From a virus, in IMG/VR virus record IMGVR_UViG_3300010430_000137, positions 1-42,623 of that record: a stretch of 42,623 bases of DNA. One strand, written 5' to 3'. The notes under the pieces were generated by a model. It was not told where the DNA came from. It did not search any database and was given only the letters and a program-made list of their open reading frames with translations. Of this stretch, positions 17,900 through 24,207 are shown piece after piece (position 1 is the stretch's first letter; every line of letters begins with the position of its first letter). Both the position numbers and the translations under genes were made by a program.

Positions 17900-19178
17900 A
17901 AAAATTATGTGACTCTTCTTCAAATCTTTTTACACCAGTTTTATTAAATCTTTTTAACCAATTCTTTTTATAATCTTCAAAAGCTTCCTCTTTATTTTTA
18001 CCGAAACCCCAATTACCATCAGCAAGTCCCCCTTCATTTTCATTAAAATACCAAGATTTTTTTTCTCCATATATTCGGCCAAATCTATAATTATCTGGCA
18101 TTAAACTAAGATTTAACTGATCTTGTACTGCTTTAACTTTCGGATCAATCTTGGACGACATTGGTCCAGAGCCATAATCAACTACTTGCTCGCCCATTGT
18201 AAGAGGCATTTGACTTACTGGATTTTCTGTTTGAGGACGTAAACTCCGAGCTCCGACTACATTCGCCTCGATCTCACCCCCTAACCGCGGGTAATTAGGT
18301 TGCGTGTAATGTCCACCACGAGCAAATCCTTCTATATTCTGAATAGGATGTTGTATCTCATGAAACAATATTTCTCGTGCTAAATCTTCTGCTGGTCTAC
18401 CAGCTCGCATAGCTTCTTTTTCAATCTGCGTCCAATTAAGCAATATTTCGGGTACTACTCTGTCTTTTATATCAGTACCATTTCCATATATATCATATGT
18501 CATACCTAGTGCTTCTTCAGATTTAGGTAGACGCGCTCCTATTATAATTGGATTATAATCTGGGTATGCTTTCTTAAGATCAGGATGATCTATAAAGTCA
18601 TGAAGCCGCATTTCCTTCGGCATATTCATTCGCGTTTTAGGGCGAATCATGCTCATATCGGTAGCTATATCCCAATCAGGGATTTCAAACCTTAAGTCGG
18701 TTACATCCCAATTCCCAGATCTTAAGTCGGTCTCTGGTCCAAAATATGCTTTAAAATTATCCCATAAACTACTATTAAGTTTAGCTATATCTTTATCTCC
18801 AAAATCCATTGTATCGACAACAAGTTGTTCTGCTTTGTCATATCTATTTGGATTTAATCTCCCCATTCCTCTTGCGCCAGCCATAATTCCTGCCGCACCT
18901 ATTTTCGCAAGTCCTGCTATGTCTCCAAGTCCAGGAATAGTGGTTATTTGCTCCGTAAGCCCCTGCGCTCCATACGAAGCTGCATCCATTAACCGCATAT
19001 CGCGAAGTGCTGTCCCCATGCGGCCATAAGCCTCTACGGCACGCTTACCCGCGAGGACATCTCCGTAACCCGGTGACATATCATAGCCAATATCACGTAT
19101 AGTAGCATACATCGACGTCGGATCGAATTTAGGGGCTAGATTTAGACCCGATGGTGCTTGTGGTACATAGTTAGGCAC
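17892..19178 (-). CDS. Predicted HExxH metallopeptidase-like polyvalent-type protein
   Basis: 428 aa. The core motif is ILFHEIQHPIQNIEGFARGG (H273-E-x-x-H277), followed by RLGGEIEANVVGARSLRPQ, where Glu near 302-304 is a likely third metal ligand. This is the pattern of zincin-like domains found in phage polyvalent proteins, which are often delivered with DNA to disarm the host. The N-terminal 100 residues include a Gly/Ala-rich hydrophobic stretch (GLGDIAGLAKIGAAGIMAGA) that could help membrane passage. Placement between Tad2-like and TerL genes is unusual. Family knowledge supports a peptidase fold; the substrate and the delivery with DNA are inference. Confidence 0.68.
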   Translation of the reverse strand: MPNYVPQAPSGLNLAPKFDPTSMYATIRDIGYDMSPGYGDVLAGKRAVEAYGRMGTALRDMRLMDAASYGAQGLTEQITTIPGLGDIAGLAKIGAAGIMAGARGMGRLNPNRYDKAEQLVVDTMDFGDKDIAKLNSSLWDNFKAYFGPETDLRSGNWDVTDLRFEIPDWDIATDMSMIRPKTRMNMPKEMRLHDFIDHPDLKKAYPDYNPIIIGARLPKSEEALGMTYDIYGNGTDIKDRVVPEILLNWTQIEKEAMRAGRPAEDLAREILFHEIQHPIQNIEGFARGGHYTQPNYPRLGGEIEANVVGARSLRPQTENPVSQMPLTMGEQVVDYGSGPMSSKIDPKVKAVQDQLNLSLMPDNYRFGRIYGEKKSWYFNENEGGLADGNWGFGKNKEEAFEDYKKNWLKRFNKTGVKRFEEESHNFYE

Positions 19179-19447
19179 TATGTATATCCCAGTATATCCC
19201 AGTCTTCTGCCATAATATCACCTTGAGAAGCAATCCACGGAACAACAAAACCTTGTTGAGTTTTAATATCAATATGTGGTAGGTAATTAATTTCAGTGCC
19301 TTCGGGATAAATACCTAATAGTGGCGCGCGATTCACTGTAAAAGTCGATCCTGGCACTAAAAACACAAATTGATCAGGACCATTCCATCCAGTGCGGTAA
19401 ACACGTGCACCTTCTTTTATATGTTGCAAAGCTTTCGAAAAATCCAT
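19178..19447 (-). CDS. tad2: DUF2829 / Tad2-like protein, probable anti-Thoeris defence protein
   Basis: 89 aa, full family length. The two signature blocks are present: MDFSKALQHIKEGARVYRTG + WNG at the start, and VPWIASQGDIMAEDWDIL at the end, with IDIKTQQGFV between. This is the DUF2829 domain, now known as Tad2. The characterised SPO1 Tad2 binds and sequesters the signalling nucleotide made by Thoeris ThsB. Starts at ATG 19447 with GGAG 8 bp upstream; the stop abuts the HExxH gene start. Membership of the family is clear by eye; activity against a particular defence system is inferred. Confidence 0.82.
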   Translation of the reverse strand: MDFSKALQHIKEGARVYRTGWNGPDQFVFLVPGSTFTVNRAPLLGIYPEGTEINYLPHIDIKTQQGFVVPWIASQGDIMAEDWDILGYT

Positions 19448-19449
19448 GA

Positions 19450-19713
19450 TTATGTCTCCAAATTAAGCTCTAATTGCTTATCTTTTAAACCTAGTACCTT
19501 TTTATTAGTTACAGTCTTTTTCACTACTTTAGTCGCGACTGTAGCAGCTTCCCAGCGCTCAAGATCTTCGCAAGTGACGTTACGGTCTTTCTTATCTAGG
19601 ATTCGCGTGATCTCGGTATGAAGTACAGCACTTTTTACAATCTTGCCCTGTAGCTTTTTCATAAGATTAGGACAAGAGTGCGCGAGGTAAGTCAATAGAG
19701 GTGTGTCATTCAT
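19450..19713 (-). CDS. Small basic protein of unknown function
   Basis: 87 aa, basic, largely helical (NLMKKLQGKIVKSAVLHTEI, EDLERWEAATVATKVVKKTV) and ending in LKDKQLELNLE. It overlaps the TerS-like stop by 8 bp and is followed 2 bp later by the Tad2-like gene. No family recognised. It could be a packaging accessory or an anti-host protein given its neighbours; no evidence decides this. Confidence 0.6.
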   Translation of the reverse strand: MNDTPLLTYLAHSCPNLMKKLQGKIVKSAVLHTEITRILDKKDRNVTCEDLERWEAATVATKVVKKTVTNKKVLGLKDKQLELNLET

Positions 19714-20047
19714 TTAATAGTACCTTAAAGTTAAGACCAGCTCCGCCAGTTCCGATTCCTTCTTTTGGCCAGTCGTCTGTGTAATTCTGAAGATACTGAA
19801 CCGCGAGTGCACCTCCATTTCGGGCAGTTTTCATTTGAGAAAACAAATGATCGACAGCTTCAGTGAGTCCCTCAGCACGTCCGCGTGTGTGCATGGCTTT
19901 TAGGAACCGACGATCAGCCTCCGGTAACTCTTCTAACTCATAACCAAAGCAACGAGCACAATCGTCAAGCGAAATACCCTTAGAGATACGTTTGATCTCA
20001 ACATGATCTATATTGGTGTCAAAAACTTCACAGTCAGGAAAGTTCAT
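19706..20047 (-). CDS. terS: Probable terminase small subunit
   Basis: 113 aa. The N-terminal helix-turn-helix-like unit (KRISKGISLDDCARCFGYEL) is followed by a helical segment, RFLKAMHTRGRAEGLTEAVD then HLFSQMKTARNGGALAVQYL. The layout (GxS..A..xG, GRAxG, GN/GGxxA) matches small terminases that recognise viral DNA. It is the first gene of the leftward operon, about 35 bp downstream of the leftward promoter. The usual neighbour TerL is three genes away, separated by the Tad2-like and HExxH genes. Confidence 0.62.
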   Translation of the reverse strand: MNFPDCEVFDTNIDHVEIKRISKGISLDDCARCFGYELEELPEADRRFLKAMHTRGRAEGLTEAVDHLFSQMKTARNGGALAVQYLQNYTDDWPKEGIGTGGAGLNFKVLLNE

Positions 20048-20082
20048 GATAGCTTATCTTTGATTTGTGACTCCATATTTTG

Positions 20083-20112
20083 ATTATATAATAGTTAAAC
20101 GGAAAAGTACAA
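20083..20112 (-). promoter_or_regulatory. Leftward promoter of the structural operon
   Basis: On the minus strand TTGTAC (20112-20107), exactly 18 bp, then TATAAT (20088-20083). Upstream runs ATAAAATCTTTTTA, sharing ATAAAATCTTTT with the rightward promoter at 22075. It is the only member of the six-promoter set that reads left and is placed to drive TerS onwards. Confidence 0.8.
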
Positions 20113-20227
20113 TAAAAAGATTTTATAACCCTATAGATAATTCTTATAGGAAACTTGGATGATGAAAAAATAACAAATATGATAAGAAAAAATGACAAAA
20201 ATTATATCTGGAGCACAGCTGGGGCTT

Positions 20228-20242
20228 GGTTACCTGGTTACC
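20228..20242. promoter_or_regulatory. Doubled GGTTACC operator-like site
   Basis: GGTTACC occurs twice, separated by one T, inside an AT-rich control region; a C-tract follows. Each heptamer is nearly palindromic (GGTNACC). It lies between the leftward promoter and the repeat array and could bind a regulator of both directions. No binding protein is known. Confidence 0.4.
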
Positions 20243-20305
20243 CCCCACCACCCCTATAAGATTTCCCTATATATACATAGCTTATACTTATAACTTAGGT
20301 CATAA

Positions 20306-20530
20306 GTTCTATTTATACCTAGATAAGATATATTTATAACGTTGTTATAAGTTATATCTATCCGCATATAAATATATCTTATCTATCAGCTATCAGCTAT
20401 ATCTATACATATATAAGATATACTTATACGTATATTATTAGTTATATCTATGCTTATATTAATATAATCTATATCATTATTATTAATTATATTTATACCT
20501 GTATTAATATAATTGATTATACTTTTATAA
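20306..20530 (+). repeat. Five tandem 45-bp direct repeats (iteron-like)
   Basis: Units begin at 20306, 20351, 20396, 20441 and 20486, exactly 45 bp apart. A rough consensus is GTTATATCTATACCTATAT, then AAGATATA, with a more variable tail ending in ATTATTA or TTATAA. A partly matching degenerate copy precedes the first (from about 20267). Unit 5 is the upstream block of the rightward promoter, and the units resemble the region upstream of the promoters at 22075 and 26569. The repeats carry no spacers of foreign sequence. They look like binding sites of a phage regulator or initiator. Confidence 0.85.
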
Positions 20531-20546
20531 TTATTTATATTATAAT
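20517..20546 (+). promoter_or_regulatory. First rightward (early) promoter
   Basis: TTATAC (20517-20522), 18 bp, TATAAT (20541-20546). The -35 box differs from the other members by one base in the TTGTAC hexamer. The final 45-bp repeat supplies its upstream sequence. It would transcribe the gene at 20606 and onward. Confidence 0.68.
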
Positions 20547-20605
20547 TATTATACTGATTAAATAATTAATCAGGTTTATATTAATATTAATTGGAGTATA
20601 TTATT

Positions 20606-20827
20606 ATGTTAGAATTTCCTGGTGATGTAACTGTTGTTGTATTTTATTTCAACAGAGTTGATACTGATATTAGGGTTGATTGGTTCAGGGGTTGTGTTGG
20701 TGATGAAGAATTAATTAGAGAAGAAATTGCTACAAAGTATATAACTGAGTATCCAAATATTGGTGACGAACCTGGTTTTGATCCAGTTGAAGATGTGACA
20801 ATAGTTAAGATGTATCATATTGATTGA
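20606..20827 (+). CDS. Small acidic early protein, unknown
   Basis: 73 aa from ATG 20606 (GGAG 9 bp upstream); the ORF could extend to a TTG but has no SD there. Strongly acidic (DEELIREEIATKYI, YPNIGDEPGFDPVEDV) with a beta-rich hydrophobic N-terminus VTVVVFYF. First gene to the right of the control region, so probably the first transcribed after infection. Many phages place small acidic anti-host proteins or DNA mimics here, but no motif supports a specific role. Confidence 0.65.
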   Translation: MLEFPGDVTVVVFYFNRVDTDIRVDWFRGCVGDEELIREEIATKYITEYPNIGDEPGFDPVEDVTIVKMYHID

Positions 20828-20848
20828 TTGATACATAAGAACAACTGT

Positions 20849-20878
20849 GTGTACAAATAGTTTTAAATAGACTATTAT
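20849..20878 (+). promoter_or_regulatory. Early promoter in front of the 111-aa helical protein gene
   Basis: GTGTAC, 18 bp, TATTAT. Sequence around the -35 (GTACAAATAG) is identical to that at the 24147 promoter, and TACATAAGAACAAC just upstream matches the same columns of the other promoters. An inverted repeat GTATCA / TGATAC lies further upstream. Confidence 0.65.
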
Positions 20879-20910
20879 TTAATCTCACTCACAAACAAAG
20901 GATATTAATC

Positions 20911-21246
20911 ATGAATAACACTATTGTTGAATTAGCTCAAACTATCTTTGATTCTGGTGTATCAAAGAGTGCTTGTAAGTTGGCTCTTAAGAAGAAAGGA
21001 TACAACAAAGAAGATATCAATGAAGCCACCGATTCTGTTTATGGCGAGACAAAAGAAGCCAAGTGTGATTGGACAGCGAGGGTCGCGAGACTTCGTGAGT
21101 TGGTTACACAAAACAAGACACAAAAAGAGATGGCTCAGATTTGTGTCGATGAAGAGTTGTTCGGTGGTATGGCATCGGCTAAACAATGTATGCCATACAT
21201 CAAGATGGCTCAAGAATGGGCAAAGCAAGAATCTATGACCGAATAG
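20911..21246 (+). CDS. Helical-repeat protein, paralogue of the 201-aa protein; candidate regulator
   Basis: 111 aa. All helical with two similar units, each of the type L..G.S....L...GY: VELAQTIFDSGVSKSACKLA + LKKKGYNKEDI, then RVARLRELVTQNKTQKEMAQ. The C-terminus ASAKQCMPYIKMAQEWAKQE matches STAAHFVNYIPMAKEWARQE of the protein at 26667-27272 (YI.MA.EWA.QE). Both genes are preceded by a shared-type promoter; this one is followed 14 bp after its stop by a strong terminator, so it is made as a short, abundant transcript. A DNA-binding or transcription-regulating role is a hypothesis. Confidence 0.72.
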   Translation: MNNTIVELAQTIFDSGVSKSACKLALKKKGYNKEDINEATDSVYGETKEAKCDWTARVARLRELVTQNKTQKEMAQICVDEELFGGMASAKQCMPYIKMAQEWAKQESMTE

Positions 21247-21260
21247 AATAATCCTATAAT

Positions 21261-21286
21261 GCCGACCTTCGGGTCGGCTTTTTTTT
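21261..21286 (+). terminator. Rho-independent terminator
   Basis: Perfect stem GCCGACC / GGTCGGC with TTCG loop followed by eight T. It ends the short unit that begins at the 20849 promoter. Confidence 0.92.
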
Positions 21287-21309
21287 CACTTCAAAAAGGA
21301 GTTAAGACA

Positions 21310-21483
21310 ATGACAAACGAAATTGAACGGCTTGTAATGGAACGCCGTGATGAGCAAGAAGCATCAGCATGGTATCAGGTTACCTATTGTGTCTGTTGCG
21401 GCACGCCTACCGGAATTGACGGGCCCGATGTTTGCGAGTTCTGCGGCGATACCGATTATCTCCCGGAATGGGCCACTGAGTAG
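21310..21483 (+). CDS. Small zinc-ribbon protein
   Basis: 57 aa from ATG 21310 with AAAAGGAG 8 bp upstream; the reading frame open from 21259 has no SD and runs through the terminator hairpin. N-terminal helix ERLVMERRDEQEASAWYQV, then two Cys pairs, YCVCCGTPTG and VCEFCGDTD, which form a classic zinc-ribbon knuckle. Located just after the terminator. Possibly binds nucleic acid or host RNA polymerase; no further assignment. Confidence 0.7.
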   Translation: MTNEIERLVMERRDEQEASAWYQVTYCVCCGTPTGIDGPDVCEFCGDTDYLPEWATE

Positions 21484-21509
21484 TTATCCGGACAAGTAAC
21501 TTCTTATGG

Positions 21510-21558
21510 TTGGCAAAAGACCCTGCATAGGTGCAAACCTATCGCGGGGTGATGCCAG
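21510..21558 (+). ncRNA. Structured RNA hairpin with GCAA tetraloop and K-turn-like internal loop
   Basis: Inner stem ACCCTGC plus ATAGGT pairs with ACCTAT, a bulged C, then GCGGGGT, capped by GCAA, giving 13 bp. An outer 6-bp stem TTGGCA / TGCCAG is separated by AAAGA-type/GA asymmetry (three extra A then GA opposite GA), resembling a kink-turn. No poly-T follows, so it is not a terminator. Not matched to a known RNA family by eye. Confidence 0.55.
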
Positions 21559-21729
21559 TTCTGGGTGCTAACATGAAAAGAGGAAAAATAACTGGTAAGA
21601 GGGGGTGTGAAGAGCTATAATACCTATAATATACATATATATATATATATATATACTTATTATACTTAGATACCCCCCTATCAAACTGGTTCGGGTTTTG
21701 AGTCATGGAATGCCTTTATCCACCCGGTT

Positions 21730-21790
21730 CGTATGAGTTAATACGGGTATGTGTCAATTTTCTGACACTTTACTTGTATTAACTCGTACG
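21730..21790. repeat. Nested inverted repeat (cruciform-like)
   Basis: Outer arms CGTATGAGTTAATAC (21730-21744) and GTATTAACTCGTACG (21776-21790) pair with one mismatch. Between them GTGTCA / TGACAC (21751-21768) forms a second hairpin. Could be a protein-binding site or RNA element. Confidence 0.65.
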
Positions 21791-21847
21791 AGTCAGCACA
21801 GACACGCGAGCGCAAGCTAATTTGCTTAGAAATTTAAAAAGTTGTCT

Positions 21848-21943
21848 AACTTGTTGAATTTGTTAGACAATCTTCTAAATTTGTCTCTTTTAATTATTTT
21901 GTACGAATAAGGTTTGATTAACTTATTGAATTTGTTAGACAAT
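21848..21943. repeat. Two 24-bp direct repeats with an inverted-repeat core
   Basis: Copies at 21848-21871 and 21920-21943, 72 bp apart, differ at one base (AACTTGTTGAATTT versus AACTTATTGAATTT, then GTTAGACAAT). The first copy also pairs with TTGTCTAAC before it, forming a 9-bp hairpin. A shorter degenerate third copy lies near 21960. Likely binding sites. Confidence 0.75.
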
Positions 21944-22074
21944 TTCTCTCTTTAAGCTAAGTTGTTGAAATATATAGCTTTTTGGAATAATGGAGACATA
22001 ATATCAGAGAAACATAAGGCACACCCCGCGAATACCTGTATAAGTTATATTTATAAGCGTATAAAATCTTTTAA

Positions 22075-22104
22075 TTGTACTTTTAATATTTAACATTATA
22101 TAAT
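22075..22104 (+). promoter_or_regulatory. Early promoter of the 22.1-24.1 kb small-gene cluster
   Basis: TTGTAC, 18 bp, TATAAT. The 43 bp ending at the -35 box align without gaps to the leftward promoter and to the ones at 24147 and 26569. ATAAAATCTTTT is identical to the leftward one. The first gene starts 42 bp downstream with TAGGAGA. Confidence 0.85.
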
Positions 22105-22145
22105 GAATGTTGAATTAATGATAAACTGTAATAGGAGAATACAAA

Positions 22146-22421
22146 ATGCTTACATATGTACATTTAATCCGCGATACAAAAAATGGTTTTACGCACGCAC
22201 TCGCTATAAAAAATGAAATTACAAATGAAATTATCAACCAAGGTTCTTGGGTAGGTTATAATTCTCCTGCCTCTATGAAATATTTAGATAGTGTTTATAT
22301 AGTGACTACAGATTATTTTAAAGACTCTGTAGAATTTCCTATTCCAGGCGAACTCTATCAAATTACATCGCATCAAATTACATCACGTGCAAAAACTAAA
22401 GAAATATATGATTCAGTGTAA
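22146..22421 (+). CDS. Unknown small early protein
   Basis: 91 aa. ATG 22146 with TAGGAG 8 bp upstream. Mixed alpha/beta with no Cys and no membrane segment; it begins MLTYVHLIRDTKNGFTHALA and ends ITSRAKTKEIYDSV. First gene of the small cluster behind the 22075 promoter. No family recognised. Position suggests a host-takeover or counter-defence factor, without direct support. Confidence 0.6.
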   Translation: MLTYVHLIRDTKNGFTHALAIKNEITNEIINQGSWVGYNSPASMKYLDSVYIVTTDYFKDSVEFPIPGELYQITSHQITSRAKTKEIYDSV

Positions 22422-22469
22422 ATCATTAGGTCATGAAGAGATAGAAGTTCATAACATTTGGAGAAAATA

Positions 22470-22886
22470 ATGACTGATCAAGAGTTATATGACTTTTATA
22501 ATGATTATAATAAAGTTTATCTTGCCAATAAAACTATTGATCTCACACCAATTGTTTTAGAAGCTGGACTTAAAAGTCGGGCGTATCATAGAATTATTAT
22601 CAAACAATTTCATAAAATTAAACATAATTGGAATAATTATTCTATAAAAGAACGACAATCGGCTGACTTTTTATATAAAACTATAAGAGGAGAACGGAAT
22701 GCTGTAGACATACTAACTAGAAAAATACTTACTGATCGAATAACTAAATATGACACTCACGCGACAAGAGTTTTAAAAGAGCGCATTAGACGATTAGAAC
22801 AAGAAATCAAAGCACTTGAAATTAAATTAAAAACTCGAGATGAAAGAGTTAAACAAGGTAAAACATGGATAAAAGAACGGCAATAA
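22470..22886 (+). CDS. Small basic coiled-coil protein, unknown
   Basis: 138 aa from ATG 22470 (GGAG 8 bp upstream); the frame also opens at a TTG at 22458 lacking an SD. Basic, helical. The C-terminus is a coiled coil (RIRRLEQEIKALEIKLKTRD). Tyr-rich N-terminus (ELYDFYNDYNKVYLANK). No family recognised. Confidence 0.6.
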   Translation: MTDQELYDFYNDYNKVYLANKTIDLTPIVLEAGLKSRAYHRIIIKQFHKIKHNWNNYSIKERQSADFLYKTIRGERNAVDILTRKILTDRITKYDTHATRVLKERIRRLEQEIKALEIKLKTRDERVKQGKTWIKERQ

Positions 22887-22939
22887 TATGGAAGGTATTA
22901 GCGATTGTTGTTTTAATATTAATTATGTTGGAGTGGTGA
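22865..22939 (+). CDS. Possible 24-aa single-span membrane miniprotein
   Basis: A frame starting at ATG 22865, with AAGG 5 bp upstream, encodes MDKRTAIIWKVLAIVVLILI + MLEW and stops at 22939. It is a basic N-terminus plus one membrane helix. It overlaps the end of the preceding gene and lies six bases before the start of the next. Such tiny membrane proteins occur in phage early regions, but the frame is short and could arise by chance. Confidence 0.4.
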   Translation: MDKRTAIIWKVLAIVVLILIMLEW

Positions 22940-22944
22940 ATAAT

Positions 22945-23232
22945 ATGAAATCTTATACAATACATGAATATCAAGCCGCGGGATGTCTGCAATACTCAAG
23001 CCTAGAAGTTACGGCTACTATGCTAGCGCTTCACACAGTTATGGGTGGCAAGGTTTGCGACACCGGCTGTTCTTTTTTTGACTCCGGGCGATGTCCTGCA
23101 TACAAGAGCCTAGTACGTGATACAAAAACAGCCATATCAGTACATACTGAAACTGTCAGAAAAGAGGCAACGCGACGCGGCGTCAGCATCAAGCAGGTAC
23201 GCCGCGAACGTCGTGAAGCACAAATGAAATAA
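22945..23232 (+). CDS. Small Cys-containing protein, unknown
   Basis: 95 aa from ATG 22945 preceded by GGAG; the longer frame begins at an ATG at 22888 with no clear SD. It contains VCDTGCSFFDSGRCPAYKSL, a three-Cys cluster that may bind metal or an FeS cofactor, and a basic tail (RRGVSIKQVRRERREAQMK). Preceded by LQYSSLEVTATMLALHTVMG. Family not recognised. Confidence 0.6.
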   Translation: MKSYTIHEYQAAGCLQYSSLEVTATMLALHTVMGGKVCDTGCSFFDSGRCPAYKSLVRDTKTAISVHTETVRKEATRRGVSIKQVRRERREAQMK

Positions 23233-23246
23233 TGGAGTGGTGAATT

Positions 23247-23588
23247 ATGAAAGTAACTAGAACTGAACGTGGTTGGGCTGGACATTTTATATGTGCACTA
23301 GAATGTCGTTTTAGACGAAATACATTACTTGAAGCAGGCGAAACAAGAATTATTGTGAGTACTGTTGGAAATTATGTATATGACAATAAAGTACAAGAGA
23401 TAGGGTTAGATAGGTACCATGAAACTATGGCATTTCATGCTGAGTGGGAAGATCCATATTGGGAGGTAGATGTACACCGCGAAGTTCCTTTTGAAAGTAA
23501 CTGGTCATTAGGCGATATTAAAGATGATAATATTGTCAATGAGATGCATGAGACTGTTGTAAATGAAATAATGAGGACTATGAAATGA
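23247..23588 (+). CDS. Conserved phage protein of unknown function
   Basis: 113 aa with a block RGWAGHFICALECRFRRNTL then ETRIIVSTVGNYVY, which I recognise as a phage-conserved family without a function. SD GGAG at a short distance from ATG 23247. The stop overlaps the next gene start by 4 bp. Acidic C-terminal helix. Confidence 0.65.
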   Translation: MKVTRTERGWAGHFICALECRFRRNTLLEAGETRIIVSTVGNYVYDNKVQEIGLDRYHETMAFHAEWEDPYWEVDVHREVPFESNWSLGDIKDDNIVNEMHETVVNEIMRTMK

Positions 23589-23752
23589 GTGCACTAGCAC
23601 AGAGTTATATGGAACATTACCACAAAGTAATCCGCGGACAGACGCTTTGGATACGTGGGCGGAATGGGAAGTGGTGTCATGCTACGCGGCAAGAAAGTAA
23701 ACAAATGGCTAAGGGGCTGTTGATTGAAGCGCAATTAGGAGAGATTAAATGA
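23585..23752 (+). CDS. Small basic protein
   Basis: 55 aa, in a frame of its own between two longer genes and joined to both by 4-bp ATGA overlaps. This argues that it is real although short. Sequence starts MSALAQSYMEHYHKVIRGQT, with RGRNGKWCHATRQESKQMAK following. Basic, possibly nucleic-acid binding. No family recognised. Confidence 0.65.
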   Translation: MSALAQSYMEHYHKVIRGQTLWIRGRNGKWCHATRQESKQMAKGLLIEAQLGEIK

Positions 23753-24090
23753 AAGCTAAAATGATATTAGACACACCTGAAGATATAATTTTTGCGTTAA
23801 CAACACAACATGAAATAAAAGTTGAGGCGAGTGGTCCTTATTATTTCTATAAAGTAGGAAAGGTAAGAGAGAACACTGCAATTGCTGTATTGGCTACAAA
23901 CTATGACAATTTTGGTTTTAGGTATTTTAATAATCTTGTAACACCTTGGGATTCAGATCTTAAGTTTACTGCTAGTGACCCGCGAATGGCTGTTGAATGT
24001 GCGATTAGAGCGGGACGTACGGTTTATAGAGTTGATACGTTTTACGAGATAGTTGAAATATGCGATAGTGAAGAGTTTCAAAACTCATGA
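23749..24090 (+). CDS. Unknown early protein
   Basis: 113 aa. ATG 23749 overlaps the preceding stop (ATGA), with GGAGA upstream inside that gene. Alpha/beta: MKAKMILDTPEDIIFALTTQ, then a Tyr/Phe-rich middle (GPYYFYKVGKV, NFGFRYFNN) and a C-terminal half with ECAIRAGRTVYRVDTFYEIV. No recognised motif. Last gene of the small-gene cluster. Confidence 0.6.
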   Translation: MKAKMILDTPEDIIFALTTQHEIKVEASGPYYFYKVGKVRENTAIAVLATNYDNFGFRYFNNLVTPWDSDLKFTASDPRMAVECAIRAGRTVYRVDTFYEIVEICDSEEFQNS

Positions 24091-24146
24091 AGATAATAGA
24101 AGTCTGACCTTATAGATAGGATTTATAAGGACATAGAGACAATTGA

Positions 24147-24176
24147 TTGTACAAATAGAGAGAAACGTGAGATAAT
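24147..24176 (+). promoter_or_regulatory. Promoter of the primase-helicase unit
   Basis: TTGTAC, 18 bp, GATAAT. Inverted repeat CCTTATA-N9-TATAAGG sits upstream (24108-24130), matching columns of the other promoters. Confidence 0.75.
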
Positions 24177-24207
24177 TATTAATGGCTTGTAAAAAGCCTT
24201 ACTCCTG

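Larger units (their letters stand above)
20048..20605. other. Divergent control region, candidate replication origin
   Basis: No gene lies in these 558 bp between the leftward and rightward operons. Seen in it, left to right: a leftward promoter, an inverted repeat CCTATA-N9-TATAGG upstream of it (20130-20150), a GC-rich island with a doubled GGTTACC and C-tracts (about 20209-20262), five tandem 45-bp repeats, a rightward promoter overlapping the last repeat, and a very AT-rich tail before the first rightward gene. The combination of iteron-like repeats, AT-rich DNA and diverging promoters suggests both transcription control and initiation of replication. The origin role is inference. Confidence 0.65.
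21484..22145. other. 660-bp non-coding region with structured RNA and repeats
   Basis: No convincing gene. Contents: a long hairpin (21510-21558), an AGGGGG/CCCCCT inverted pair (21600-21605 and 21674-21679) that encloses a (TA)n run near 21634-21655, a nested inverted repeat (21730-21790), two copies of a 24-bp repeat (21848-21943) and a promoter (22075). Possible roles are a regulatory RNA, a secondary origin or a recombination site. Which one cannot be told from the sequence alone. Confidence 0.6.

Noticed and set aside
17900-17923. Longer TerL start at TTG 17923
   Set aside because: It would extend into the upstream gene, has no SD, and the ATG at 17899 gives a normal terminase N-terminus.
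20306-20530. CRISPR array
   Set aside because: The repeats are directly adjacent with a 45-bp period and no unique spacers; no cas adaptation genes. The Cas4-like protein belongs to a Sak4/DUF669 recombination cassette.
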